DNA of 64,000 bases, taken from the NCBI RefSeq assembly GCF_022809115.1, contig NZ_JALGBH010000001.1, forward strand, positions 992,001 to 1,056,000. Direction: 5' to 3'. Source of the DNA: Pedobacter montanisoli. Its GTDB lineage: Bacteria; Bacteroidota; Bacteroidia; Sphingobacteriales; Sphingobacteriaceae. Positions 35,713 through 44,159 of the stretch are shown here, piece by piece. Position 1 is the stretch's first letter. Each line of letters starts with the position of its first letter. The notes under the pieces were generated by a model. That model was not told the DNA's origin and did not search any database. It saw only the letters and a list, made by a program, of their open reading frames with translations. A program made the position numbers and the translations under genes.

Positions 35713-36132
35713 TTAAAAAGCTCTGTTAGTGGTTACCCAATCTTCAATATATTTTACAATAGATGCCATTGGTGTGCCAGGTGCAAAAAGCTCTCCTACG
35801 CCAATTTGTTTGAGTTTTTCCATATCTGCTTCAGGAATAATTCCGCCTCCGGTAAGCAACACATCATCTAATTGTTTGGCTTTCATCAGCTCCATTACCT
35901 TTGGGAAAACAGTCATATGAGCACCTGAAAGGATAGAAATGCCTATTGCATCCACGTCTTCCTGTAAAGCGGCATTAACCACCATTTCGGGAGTTTGACG
36001 TAAACCAGTGTAAATCACTTCCATGCCGGCATCACGTAGCGAAGTGGCAATAACCTTTGCTCCGCGGTCATGACCGTCTAAACCCACCTTGGCAACTAAA
36101 ACACGTATAGGCCTATTCAGTTTTTTATCCAT
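35713..36132 (-). CDS. Stand-alone cobalamin-binding domain of the methylmalonyl-CoA mutase type
   Basis: A 139-residue protein equal to the C-terminal B12 domain of acyl-CoA mutases. The base-off/His-on motif DxHxxG is seen as Asp19, His21, Gly24 ([14 protein letters not shown]), with GISILSGAH and the LLTGGGIIP segment completing the pocket. There is no catalytic TIM-barrel subunit in the window. Two-subunit mutases such as isobutyryl-CoA mutase have a small subunit of this type, so a separately encoded large subunit is expected. Co-transcribed with the crotonase gene. Confidence 0.88.
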   Translation of the reverse strand: MDKKLNRPIRVLVAKVGLDGHDRGAKVIATSLRDAGMEVIYTGLRQTPEMVVNAALQEDVDAIGISILSGAHMTVFPKVMELMKAKQLDDVLLTGGGIIPEADMEKLKQIGVGELFAPGTPMASIVKYIEDWVTTNRAF

Positions 36133-36222
36133 AGTTTATATTGATTGGCCGTAAATTTAATTAAAATACCAATCTTATTATGCGATAAGCTAAAAACACC
36201 GTAAAAATCTTTATAATCTTGC

Positions 36223-36230
36223 TAACTTTG
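36223..36230 (+). promoter_or_regulatory. -7 element of the glnS promoter
   Basis: TAACTTTG is an exact TAnnTTTG match, 19 bases before the glnS ATG at 36250. No clear -33 TTTG was found. The short spacing implies a leader of only about 15 bases. Confidence 0.65.
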
Positions 36231-36249
36231 CATTTTAATTTTTATCTAT

Positions 36250-37902
36250 ATGAGCGAGGAAAAATCATTAAATTTTATTGAAGAAATAATAGAAAATGAT
36301 TTAAAGAGTGGAAAATATGAGACCTTGGTAACACGTTTTCCGCCAGAGCCTAATGGCTATCTGCATATTGGCCATGCTAAGGCTATTTGTTTAAATTTTG
36401 GTTTAACTCAGAAATACGGAGGTTATACGAACTTAAGGTTTGATGATACCAATCCTGTTACTGAGAAAACAGAATATGTAAACAGCCAGCAGGAAGATAT
36501 CAAATGGCTTGGATTTGAGTGGAAAAATGAATTGTATGCTTCTGATTATTTTGGTCAGTTACATAAATTTGCTGTAACACTAATAGAAAAAGGTTTAGCT
36601 TATGTAGATCATAGTACAGCCGAAGAAATAGCCTTGCAAAAAGGCACGCCAACAGAATCTGGTGTAGATAACGTTTACAGAAATCGTTCTGTAGAAGAGA
36701 ACCTGGATCTTTTTAACCGGATGAAAAACGGTGAATTTGAGGATGGTGCATGTACCCTACGTGCAAAAATAGATATGGCCAGTCCTAATATGTTAATGCG
36801 GGATCCAATTATTTACAGGATTAAACATACGCCTCACCATCGTACAGGGAATGAATGGTGTATTTATCCTATGTATGATTTTGCACATGGACAGAGTGAT
36901 AGTATAGAAGGCATCACACATTCAATCTGCACTTTAGAATACGTTTCGCACCGCGAATTATACGATTGGTTTATTGAAAAACTAGAGATATTTCCATCTA
37001 AACAATATGAATTTGCCCGTTTAAATCTTACCTATACGGTAATGAGTAAACGCAAGCTTTTGCAATTGGTTAATGAAAAGCATGTGGCTGGTTGGGACGA
37101 TCCGCGTATGCCAACGATTAGTGGCTTGAGAAGGAGAGGATATACACCAGAAAGTATCAGGGAGTTTTGCGAGCGTATTGGTATTGCCAAGCGTGAGAAT
37201 CTGATCGAACTGAGCTTATTGGAATTCTGTATCAGAGAAGATCTGAACAAGAAAGCAAATAGAGTAATGGCAGTGTTAGACCCTATAAAGTTAGTCATTA
37301 CCAATTATCCAGAAGGGAAAGATGAGATTTTGGTAGGTGAGAACAACCCAGAAGCAGAAGATAAAGGAGGTATGCGTGAAATTCCATTTAGCAGAGAGCT
37401 TTGGATAGAACGCGAAGATTTTATGGAAGAACCTGCTAAAAAATGGTTCAGATTGGCTCCGGGAGCAATGGTAAGGCTTAAATTTGCTTACATTGTTCAA
37501 TGTGATAGCTTTGAAAAAGATGCAAATGGTGAGATCAAAACCATTTACTGTACTTATATCCCTGAATCAAAAAGTGGTTCAGATACTAGTGGTATCAATG
37601 TAAAAGGTACTATTCATTGGGTAAGTGCAGCTCATGCAAAAACAGCTACTGTTCGTCAGTATGATCGTTTATTTACCGTAGAATCTCCTGATGCGGAAGA
37701 AGGTGATTTTAAAGATTACCTAAACCCGAAAAGCATGGAGGTAATTGAAAACGTTTACATAGAACCTCATTTGGCTAAAGCCAACCTAAGCGACGGATAT
37801 CAGTTTATTCGTAAAGGATATTTCTGTCTGGATAAGGATTCAACAGCAGATCATTTGGTGTTTAACCGTGTGGTTTCGTTAAAGGATAGTTGGAAAGGAT
37901 AA
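36250..37902 (+). CDS. glnS: Glutaminyl-tRNA synthetase
   Basis: Class I aminoacyl-tRNA synthetase that charges tRNA-Gln with glutamine. The 550-residue length fits GlnRS. The HIGH motif is at 39-42 (PNGYLHIGHAKAICLNF) and the KMSKS-type motif is MSKRK at 265-269. The conserved NLRFDDTNP and the DDPRMPTISGLRRRGYTPESI segment are GlnRS features, the latter separating it from GluRS. A direct GlnRS means tRNA-Gln need not depend on the amidotransferase route. Confidence 0.97.
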   Translation: MSEEKSLNFIEEIIENDLKSGKYETLVTRFPPEPNGYLHIGHAKAICLNFGLTQKYGGYTNLRFDDTNPVTEKTEYVNSQQEDIKWLGFEWKNELYASDYFGQLHKFAVTLIEKGLAYVDHSTAEEIALQKGTPTESGVDNVYRNRSVEENLDLFNRMKNGEFEDGACTLRAKIDMASPNMLMRDPIIYRIKHTPHHRTGNEWCIYPMYDFAHGQSDSIEGITHSICTLEYVSHRELYDWFIEKLEIFPSKQYEFARLNLTYTVMSKRKLLQLVNEKHVAGWDDPRMPTISGLRRRGYTPESIREFCERIGIAKRENLIELSLLEFCIREDLNKKANRVMAVLDPIKLVITNYPEGKDEILVGENNPEAEDKGGMREIPFSRELWIEREDFMEEPAKKWFRLAPGAMVRLKFAYIVQCDSFEKDANGEIKTIYCTYIPESKSGSDTSGINVKGTIHWVSAAHAKTATVRQYDRLFTVESPDAEEGDFKDYLNPKSMEVIENVYIEPHLAKANLSDGYQFIRKGYFCLDKDSTADHLVFNRVVSLKDSWKG

Positions 37903-37933
37903 GATATCCCATAGGTAAACATTCTTATAAATA

Positions 37934-37966
37934 AAAAGCAGCGATCAATTGATCGCTGCTTTTTAT
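37934..37966. terminator. Terminator after glnS
   Basis: A perfect palindrome AGCAGCGATC AATT GATCGCTGCT-like hairpin preceded by A5 and followed by T5. It lies 32 bases after the glnS stop and 44 bases before the convergent nadD stop; the symmetrical A/T tracts allow it to act in both directions. Confidence 0.9.
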
Positions 37967-37976
37967 TTATAATGGC

Positions 37977-38000
37977 TGCTGAAATGAGTTCAGCATGACA
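37977..38000. repeat. Half-copy of the REP-like element seen in the nuo operon
   Basis: TGCTGAA (37977-37983) and TTCAGCA (37989-37995) form a seven-base hairpin around ATGAG, followed by TGACA. This matches the second half of the 346-406 element at about 20 of 24 positions. It lies between convergent glnS and nadD, next to the terminator. Confidence 0.6.
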
Positions 38001-38009
38001 CCCTTAAGA

Positions 38010-38597
38010 CTAGCTATATAAATTCTTTTTATCTATAAACTCTATCACTTTATCGGGCACTAAGAACCGGATGTTCTTTCTTTGTTTTATAGCATTGCGA
38101 ATAAAAGTAGAAGAGATTTCCATTTGAGGAGTAGTTGTAAAAGTGATAGAAGGATGGGTTTCCCATTCTTCAACATTAGCCTCTGGCCTTGGATATACAT
38201 AAATATTGTAATCTCTTAGCAATATCTCATAGTTTTTCCATTTTTTAAAAGAAACCAGATTATCGGAACCCATAATAAGGATAAACTCTTTACTTGGGTA
38301 CTTTTCTTTAAGGTGAGTAAGCGTGTCAATGGTATAAGAAGGTTGAGGCAACTTAAACTCTATATCACTTGCTTTTAAACAAGGTGTATTTGCAATAGCC
38401 AGATTAACCATCTCAAGACGATCATACATATTGGCCAAGCTGCTTTTTTGCTTAAGCGGGTTATGTGGAGAAACTACAAACCAAACCTCATCCAGATCGC
38501 TAAAATTGGCCATATAATTGGCTATGATCAAATGCCCGATGTGTACCGGGTTAAATGAGCCAAAGAATAAGCCGATTTTTTGCCTGGTCTTTTCCAT
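38010..38597 (-). CDS. nadD: Nicotinate-nucleotide adenylyltransferase
   Basis: Adenylyltransferase of NAD biosynthesis that joins nicotinate mononucleotide and ATP. The 195-residue protein has the nucleotidyltransferase motif FFGSFNPVHIGHLIIA (GxFxPxHxGH), SDIEFKLPQPSYTIDTL, the GSDNLVSFKKWKNYEILL segment typical of NadD, and the C-terminal SSTFIRNAIK segment. It follows gmk on the same strand with a six-base gap. Confidence 0.96.
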   Translation of the reverse strand: MEKTRQKIGLFFGSFNPVHIGHLIIANYMANFSDLDEVWFVVSPHNPLKQKSSLANMYDRLEMVNLAIANTPCLKASDIEFKLPQPSYTIDTLTHLKEKYPSKEFILIMGSDNLVSFKKWKNYEILLRDYNIYVYPRPEANVEEWETHPSITFTTTPQMEISSTFIRNAIKQRKNIRFLVPDKVIEFIDKKNLYS

Positions 38598-38603
38598 TTT
38601 AAA

Positions 38604-39170
38604 CTATCCGCCAATAAACTGCCCAACCAGTTCTTCTGCTTCTTTGCAGGCAATCTCTAAATCAAAATTCTTTAAGATAACATCAAACTTATCTGCATAT
38701 AAAAGCTCTTTTTCGGCCTTTATAAATCTTTCCTGTAATTTTTCAGGGCTGTCTGTACCACGACCTACCAAACGCTCTTTCAGCACTTCAAGAGAAGGGG
38801 GTTGCACAAAAATAGCTAAGGCACGTTCGTTAAATTTTCGTTTAAGGCGTAAACCACCTTCTACATCAATGTCAAAAATAACGTGCTTGCCCGAATCCCA
38901 TATTCTGTCTATTTCGGAGCGTAAGGTTCCATAAAAAGTTCCACTATACACTTCTTCAAACTCTACAAACTCCTGATGGGCAATTTTATGTAAGAATTCT
39001 TCTTTGCTGATGAAATAATAATCTTTTTCATTGGTTTCATTTCCTCTGAGTTCTCTTGTTGTAGCAGAGATCGAAAAACTTAGCTGAGGAAATTTACTCA
39101 ACAGGTGTTTTACTATTGTTGTTTTTCCGGCTCCGGATGGGGCAGAGAATATGATAAGTTTGCCTTGCAT
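38604..39170 (-). CDS. gmk: Guanylate kinase
   Basis: Phosphorylates GMP to GDP with ATP. The core contains the P-loop SAPSGAGKTT near the N-terminus, SFSISATTRELRGNE and the GMP-binding region EFVEFEEVYSGTFYGTL, then VIFDIDVEGGLRLK. The ATG at 39170 (MQGKLIIF) gives 188 residues, in the family range. An ATG three codons earlier (39179) is equally possible; the open frame extends further to a GTG at 39206 inside a small repeat, which is unlikely. Middle gene of the yicC-gmk-nadD run. Confidence 0.95.
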   Translation of the reverse strand: MQGKLIIFSAPSGAGKTTIVKHLLSKFPQLSFSISATTRELRGNETNEKDYYFISKEEFLHKIAHQEFVEFEEVYSGTFYGTLRSEIDRIWDSGKHVIFDIDVEGGLRLKRKFNERALAIFVQPPSLEVLKERLVGRGTDSPEKLQERFIKAEKELLYADKFDVILKNFDLEIACKEAEELVGQFIGG

Positions 39171-39177
39171 AATGTGC

Positions 39178-39204
39178 ATTTTGTGTTTGGCATTTGCGTT
39201 CGGC
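39178..39204. repeat. Tandem imperfect 13-14-base repeat upstream of gmk
   Basis: ATTTTGTGTTTGGC (39178-39191) is followed directly by ATTTGCGTTCGGC (39192-39204), an imperfect tandem pair in the yicC-gmk spacer. It overlaps the putative upstream extension of gmk and looks like small intergenic repeat debris. Confidence 0.4.
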
Positions 39205-39226
39205 ACTTATTGCCCAACGCTTATTG

Positions 39227-40102
39227 CTACAACACGTTCAATAATTGTTCTTTGATTTTTTCTAATTCTTCTTTCATGCCTACAACCAACTGCTGTATTT
39301 TGGCATCATTGGCCTTTGCACCCATGGTATTGATTTCTCGCCCTATTTCCTGTGAAATAAAGCCTAATTTTTTACCATTTGCTTCGTTGCTTTTCAGGGT
39401 AGCCATAAAGTAATCGCAATGACTTTTCAGGCGGGTCTGCTCTTCTGTGATATCTAACTTATCGATGTAATAAATCAGTTCCTGTTCAAATCTATTCTGG
39501 TCTATATTGGTTTTGCCGATTGTCTCCTCAAGAAATTGGCTAAGACGTTCTTTTATAACAGGTACACGTAAAGGAGCAAGTTTTGCTACTTCTTCAAAGT
39601 GTTCCAATATATTTTTTATGCGAAGCTCAAGATCTGCCTGTAAAACTTTGCCTTCATCGGCTCTAAACCTGTTAAAGTTAAGAACGGCCTTTTCAAAGGC
39701 ACTGTTTAAAGCCTGCCACTCACTTTCACTAGCTTCTTCTTCTGCATATGTAATTACTTCAGGGAAATTAAGTGCAGTTTGTAAAAGATTAGAACTTCCT
39801 GCTTTTAGGTTTTCGTTAATCTGCTGAAGTTGATTGTAATAAACAGTTAATAACTGGGTGTTTATTTTAGCACCTTTTAAAGCTTCTTCATTGCGCTCAA
39901 CATTGATACTTACGCTTACTTTTCCTCTCTCTATTTCTTTACTGCAAATATTTCTTAAGTATAACTCCTTCTCAGAAAATGCACGAGGAAGTTTGAGGTT
40001 GAGCTCCAGAAACTTTGAGTTCAACGATTTAATCTCTACCAGAAATTTGGTGTTCTGATGTTCGGTAGAGGCCAAGCCAAAGCCTGTCATTGATTTTATC
40101 AT
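39227..40102 (-). CDS. YicC-family endoribonuclease
   Basis: A 291-residue member of the YicC family, whose E. coli member is an endoribonuclease. The N-terminus MIKSMTGFGLAS is the family signature. The middle has long helices, and the C-terminal DUF1732 region includes RLKSHCDYFMATLKSNEANGKKLGFISQEIGREINTMGAKAND, which is strongly conserved. The ATG at 40102 is preferred; the in-frame TTG two codons earlier lies inside a -7 promoter element. It is followed by gmk and nadD on the same strand. Confidence 0.93.
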   Translation of the reverse strand: MIKSMTGFGLASTEHQNTKFLVEIKSLNSKFLELNLKLPRAFSEKELYLRNICSKEIERGKVSVSINVERNEEALKGAKINTQLLTVYYNQLQQINENLKAGSSNLLQTALNFPEVITYAEEEASESEWQALNSAFEKAVLNFNRFRADEGKVLQADLELRIKNILEHFEEVAKLAPLRVPVIKERLSQFLEETIGKTNIDQNRFEQELIYYIDKLDITEEQTRLKSHCDYFMATLKSNEANGKKLGFISQEIGREINTMGAKANDAKIQQLVVGMKEELEKIKEQLLNVL

Positions 40103-40105
40103 GTG

Positions 40106-40113
40106 CAAAGATA
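40106..40113 (-). promoter_or_regulatory. -7 element abutting the yicC start
   Basis: The minus strand reads TATCTTTG, an exact TAnnTTTG, ending three bases before the ATG at 40102; TTTA sits about 18 bases further upstream. If used, the mRNA would begin at or next to the start codon, that is, with little or no leader. Confidence 0.5.
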
Positions 40114-40159
40114 TAAAAAAAGATAACGCTATAAATATTTCGTTTTATGATTGAGCATG

Positions 40160-40900
40160 TTATGTTGCTTCAGATAGCAACGCGTTATACATGATTTGAT
40201 AAGTTTTTTCTTTTAAAGCCGGAATATCGCTTTCTGTTAAACCCTCAACTTCTATAGCAGGCAACATCATAACCTTAATTATTCCTGGCCTTGCTTTTAA
40301 AGGGTTGGTTCTGGGCAGAAGATTTTTGCCATTTACCATAACAAAAGGTAGTATAGGTGTTTGTGTTTGTATGGCAATTCTGAAAGCACCATCATAAAAC
40401 TCAGATAAAGGTTCATTGGTTTTATTCATAGTTCCTTCAGGAAAGATCAATATAGATTGCCCTATTGCAATTTCTTCTTTTAAAATCTGCACAGAGTGGG
40501 CCCGGCTTTCGGCGCTACTGCGGTCTATCATGACTACAATTCTTTTATATATCATGCCAAAAACGGGGACTTTGGTCATTTCTATTTTACCTAGTGCAAA
40601 GAAGTGTTGTGGAATGCATAAACATACCGCAACCGCATCTAAATAAGAACCATGGTTACCTACATAAATATGAGGTCTTTTGTGGTCTATATGCTGTTTT
40701 CCATGGGTTACAACCCAGAAAAAGCTAAGACAGCTAAATAGAAAAGCCCATGCTCTTAAGCATACCAGAATAATTTTTTTTCCTGTTAGACCGGGTAATA
40801 AAAAAGAAATCAATAAAACCAGCGGAAAAGCAATAAGCATTAAACTTATAAATATGATTGCAGCATAAAACAGGTAAACAACAGAAAGGGCTTTTCTCAT
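40160..40900 (-). CDS. 1-acyl-sn-glycerol-3-phosphate acyltransferase-like protein
   Basis: A 246-residue PlsC-type membrane acyltransferase. One or two hydrophobic helices at the N-terminus (about 5-36) precede the catalytic HX4D motif (NHGSYLD, His83, Asp88), and the glycerol-phosphate-binding FPEGT is at 153-157. It should acylate lysophosphatidic acid or a similar acceptor in phospholipid synthesis. It lies upstream of yicC on the same strand with a 57-bp gap that holds a promoter-like element. Confidence 0.9.
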   Translation of the reverse strand: MRKALSVVYLFYAAIIFISLMLIAFPLVLLISFLLPGLTGKKIILVCLRAWAFLFSCLSFFWVVTHGKQHIDHKRPHIYVGNHGSYLDAVAVCLCIPQHFFALGKIEMTKVPVFGMIYKRIVVMIDRSSAESRAHSVQILKEEIAIGQSILIFPEGTMNKTNEPLSEFYDGAFRIAIQTQTPILPFVMVNGKNLLPRTNPLKARPGIIKVMMLPAIEVEGLTESDIPALKEKTYQIMYNALLSEAT

Positions 40901-40970
40901 GAATTAACTTTTTTTAACGCGAGCTTAGGTTAAACATTTGTTAAGTTTACAGATTAAAAATAAGGAAACT

Positions 40971-41684
40971 ATGTATAAGTATGCCACCTCTTTTCTTTTT
41001 TTATTGATTTTTACGATTAAGGCAGCATTTGCTCAAGAAGAGTTTGTGGTGAACGGGGCAATATTTGAAGCGGGTTCAAAAATCAGGATTGCTTTGGCAG
41101 AAATTAAGAATAAAAGAACTGGATTTTCTATCGGCAGTAATGATATGGGTATCTTTAGTTTAAAGGCTGCTTTGGGCGATACGCTTGAAATAACCAAAAG
41201 GGGATTTAATGATGCTGTTGTTGTGGTAAGTTCCAAGAAGGACATCATTTTAAATCTTAATCGGGGCAACTTATTAAATGAAGTTGTAATTAAGGGACAA
41301 AGCAAGGCTAAAGAACTGGAAGAAATGAAGCAAGAATTCCGAAATAAAGGAAGTTTTTATAATGGCAAACCTCCATTGTCATTGTTAAATCCTTTTGGTG
41401 GTAGTCCGCTTACGTTTCTATATGAGCTTTTAGGTAAAACACCGCGTCAGGCACGTAGATTTTCACGACTTTATAACTCAGAAATACAACAAAACCAGAT
41501 AGACCTGATTTATAACAAATCTGTAATCAATAAATACACAGGGCTTACAGATAAAGAACTTGAAGATTTTATGGTAAAATACAGACCCGAATACGAGCAG
41601 GCTAAACACTGGAATCAATACGATGCCATAAAATGGATCAACACTTGTTTTAAGCAATATAAAGAAGAAAAGGGGATTAAATAG
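40971..41684 (+). CDS. Secreted protein with carboxypeptidase-regulatory-like domain
   Basis: A 237-residue exported protein. A signal peptide (MYKYATSFLFLLIFTIKAAFAQ) is followed by a CarboxypepD_reg-like beta domain (about 24-100: FVVNGAIFEAGSKIRIALAEIKNKRTGFSIGSNDMGIFSLKAALGDTLEI..., as in SusC-type leaders) and a helical C-terminal part of unknown role. The in-frame upstream TTG at 40938 is rejected because it would place extra residues before the signal peptide. Its 3' end overlaps that of rnc by eight bases. Confidence 0.78.
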   Translation: MYKYATSFLFLLIFTIKAAFAQEEFVVNGAIFEAGSKIRIALAEIKNKRTGFSIGSNDMGIFSLKAALGDTLEITKRGFNDAVVVVSSKKDIILNLNRGNLLNEVVIKGQSKAKELEEMKQEFRNKGSFYNGKPPLSLLNPFGGSPLTFLYELLGKTPRQARRFSRLYNSEIQQNQIDLIYNKSVINKYTGLTDKELEDFMVKYRPEYEQAKHWNQYDAIKWINTCFKQYKEEKGIK

Positions 41685-42405
41685 CTAAAGCTTCGCAGGC
41701 TTTTTCTGCTGCTAATTTTTCAGCATTTTTCTTGTTGTAATCTCTGCCAGTACCTAAATTTTCCGAATCGATCAGTACTTGTACGGTAAAGAGTCTGGTG
41801 CTTTCTCCTTCCTGGTTTTCTACAACATCAAAAGATATTTCCTTACCATTACGTTGGCACCATTCAATTAACCTACTTTTAAAGTTAGTTTCGGTGATTT
41901 CTAAAGTATGTATATCAACATAAGGGTTGATGATACGTTTGATCAGAAAACTTTTTGTGAAATTATAACCCTTGTCCAGATAAATAGCACCTACCAAAGC
42001 CTCAAATGCATCGCCCAACATAGAATGATGTTTAGACTGGGGATTAACTGTTTTCTGATCGAAAACAATGAGCTTATCAAAGGCCATTTTTCTAGCTAAC
42101 TGATTTAAATTACCCCTGTTTACAATTTTAGAACGCATTTCGGTTAAAAAGCCTTCGTCTTTGTAAGGGTAACTTTTGAAAAGCAGTTCGGCAACCACAG
42201 ATCCTAGTACTGCATCGCCCAAAAATTCTAATCTTTCATTGCTGCTACGGGTACCGTTCTTTAATACTTTAGCCACAGACCTATGCCTAAAAGCCATTTT
42301 ATAAAGGCTTACATTTCCAGGGATAAATCCTAAAACGTTTTTCAGCTTTTTGATAAACTCTTTATTGGAAGAGAAATAAAGCTTGTATAGGTTCAGCAAA
42401 TGCAT
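41677..42405 (-). CDS. rnc: Ribonuclease III
   Basis: Double-strand-specific endoribonuclease for rRNA and mRNA processing. The 242-residue protein has the nuclease signature NERLEFLGDAVLGSVVAELLF (about 55-75), a second Glu/Asp-containing segment (LGDAFEALVGAIYLDKG) and a C-terminal dsRNA-binding domain (about 165-242, with the GTGRDYNKKNAEKLAAEKA end). It is convergent with the secreted-protein gene, overlapping it by eight bases, and is downstream of fabF on the same strand. Confidence 0.95.
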   Translation of the reverse strand: MHLLNLYKLYFSSNKEFIKKLKNVLGFIPGNVSLYKMAFRHRSVAKVLKNGTRSSNERLEFLGDAVLGSVVAELLFKSYPYKDEGFLTEMRSKIVNRGNLNQLARKMAFDKLIVFDQKTVNPQSKHHSMLGDAFEALVGAIYLDKGYNFTKSFLIKRIINPYVDIHTLEITETNFKSRLIEWCQRNGKEISFDVVENQEGESTRLFTVQVLIDSENLGTGRDYNKKNAEKLAAEKACEALAI

Positions 42406-42488
42406 TAAATGTTAAGCAAGCAAATTCACAATCAAAGTATAGCATAAATATACAATACAATAATTTTAATCAATATAAATTTGGGCTT

Positions 42489-43742
42489 TTATTCTTCGTA
42501 CTTTTTAAAGACTACAGACGCATTGTGTCCGCCAAAACCAAATGTATTACTTAACGCAGCTCTAACAAGACGTTTTTGTGCTTTGTTAAAAGTAAAGTTC
42601 AGATTTGGATCAAACTCAGGATCGTCGGTAAAATGGTTAATTGTAGGAGGAACAATATCGTTTTGTACCGCTAAGATTGCCGCAATAGATTCAACAGCTC
42701 CGGCAGCACCTAATAAATGGCCTGTCATTGATTTTGTTGAACTGATGTTTAATTTGTAAGCATCTTCGCCAAACAAATTAACAATCGCTTTAGCTTCCTG
42801 TATATCGCCAAGAGGAGTTGAGGTACCGTGAACATTGATGTAGTCAATGTCGCTGGTATTTAATCCTGCATCTTTCAAAGCGTTAGTCATTACCATTTTT
42901 GCACCTAAACCTTCAGGGTGTGGGGCTGTGATGTGATGTGCATCAGCACTCATACCTCCACCTACAATTTCGGCATAGATTTTTGCACCACGTGCTTTGG
43001 CATGTTCTAACTCTTCGAGAATGATTGTACCTGCACCTTCTCCGGCTACAAAGCCATCGCGGTCTTTATCAAACGGACGTGAAGCCGTTTGTGGATCATC
43101 GTTACGTGTAGAAAGCGCATGCATTGCATTAAAACCACCCATGCCCGCTTCATTGATGATGGCTTCTGAACCACCACTGATGATTACATCGGCAATACCC
43201 AGGCGGATATAGTTGAATGCATCAATCAGGGCATTGGTTGATGAAGCGCAGGCAGAAACTGTAGCAAAGTTAGGTCCATGCAATCCATACTTCATTGAAA
43301 TATGCCCGGGAGCAATATCAATAATCATTTTAGGGATGAAAAAAGGGTTGTACCTAGGAGTTCCATCGCCTTTGGCAAAATTTGAAATTTCATCCAAAAA
43401 CGTTTTTAACCCGCCAATACCGGCACCCCAGATTACGCCAATACGATTGGTGTCTAACTTAGAAAAGTCAAATCCACCATCTTTTACGGCTTCTTCTGTG
43501 GCAACCAAAGCGTATTGCACAAAAGGGTCTAACTTGCGGGCTTCTTTTTTGTCCAGAAAATCTTCCGGATTGAAATTTTTAACCTCGCAGGCAAACTTCG
43601 TTTTGAATTTTTCAGTATTAAAGCCTTTGATAGGCGCAGCGCCACTCACACCATTTGTTAATGCCTCCCAAAAATCAGGAACGTTATTCCCAATTGGAGT
43701 GAGTGCGCCCAAACCAGTAACTACAACTCTTTTTAATCCCAT
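42489..43742 (-). CDS. fabF: 3-oxoacyl-ACP synthase II
   Basis: Elongating beta-ketoacyl-ACP synthase of fatty acid synthesis. The 417-residue protein carries the Cys-His-His triad: Cys165 in VSACASSTNAL, His305 in VHGTSTPLGD and His342 in MTGHLLGAAG. It begins 28 bp downstream of acpP on the same strand, the common acpP-fabF pairing. Confidence 0.97.
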   Translation of the reverse strand: MGLKRVVVTGLGALTPIGNNVPDFWEALTNGVSGAAPIKGFNTEKFKTKFACEVKNFNPEDFLDKKEARKLDPFVQYALVATEEAVKDGGFDFSKLDTNRIGVIWGAGIGGLKTFLDEISNFAKGDGTPRYNPFFIPKMIIDIAPGHISMKYGLHGPNFATVSACASSTNALIDAFNYIRLGIADVIISGGSEAIINEAGMGGFNAMHALSTRNDDPQTASRPFDKDRDGFVAGEGAGTIILEELEHAKARGAKIYAEIVGGGMSADAHHITAPHPEGLGAKMVMTNALKDAGLNTSDIDYINVHGTSTPLGDIQEAKAIVNLFGEDAYKLNISSTKSMTGHLLGAAGAVESIAAILAVQNDIVPPTINHFTDDPEFDPNLNFTFNKAQKRLVRAALSNTFGFGGHNASVVFKKYEE

Positions 43743-43770
43743 TTATAAGTATTGTACAGAAAAAGTATTT

Positions 43771-44007
43771 CTACTTAACGTTTTTTTCTAAATAAGCGAT
43801 TGCTTGACCAACAGTACCAATTGTTTCTGCTTGATCATCAGGAATTGCTACGTTGAATTCTTTCTCAAATTCCATAATTAGTTCTACAGTATCCAATGAA
43901 TCTGCACCTAAGTCGTTTGTGAAAGACGCTTCTGGCGTAACTTCACTTTCATCAACTCCTAATTTTTCTACGATAATAGCCTTTACTCTTGAAGCAATAT
44001 CAGACAT
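43771..44007 (-). CDS. acpP: Acyl carrier protein
   Basis: A 78-residue acidic acyl carrier protein. The 4'-phosphopantetheine attachment site is Ser37 in [11 protein letters not shown]. It shuttles acyl chains for fatty acid synthesis and is directly followed by fabF. A good promoter lies upstream (44041-44072). Confidence 0.97.
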   Translation of the reverse strand: MSDIASRVKAIIVEKLGVDESEVTPEASFTNDLGADSLDTVELIMEFEKEFNVAIPDDQAETIGTVGQAIAYLEKNVK

Positions 44008-44040
44008 AATTTTATAATTTAATGGTTAAATAATTCAGTG

Positions 44041-44072
44041 CAAAGAAAAATAAAATTCTCGCACTTGCCAAA
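44041..44072 (-). promoter_or_regulatory. acpP promoter
   Basis: On the minus strand TTTG (44069-44072) and TTTCTTTG (44041-44048) are 20 bases apart; the second differs from TAnnTTTG by one base. The predicted leader to the acpP ATG at 44007 is about 30 bases. Confidence 0.6.
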
Positions 44073-44159
44073 TGTTTTTATTTCTCGGTTAAATTTAAGC
44101 TTAAAAAAAGCAAATTAAAATTAGTTTTATATTTTCGTAATTCTAATAAAAAAAATGTT

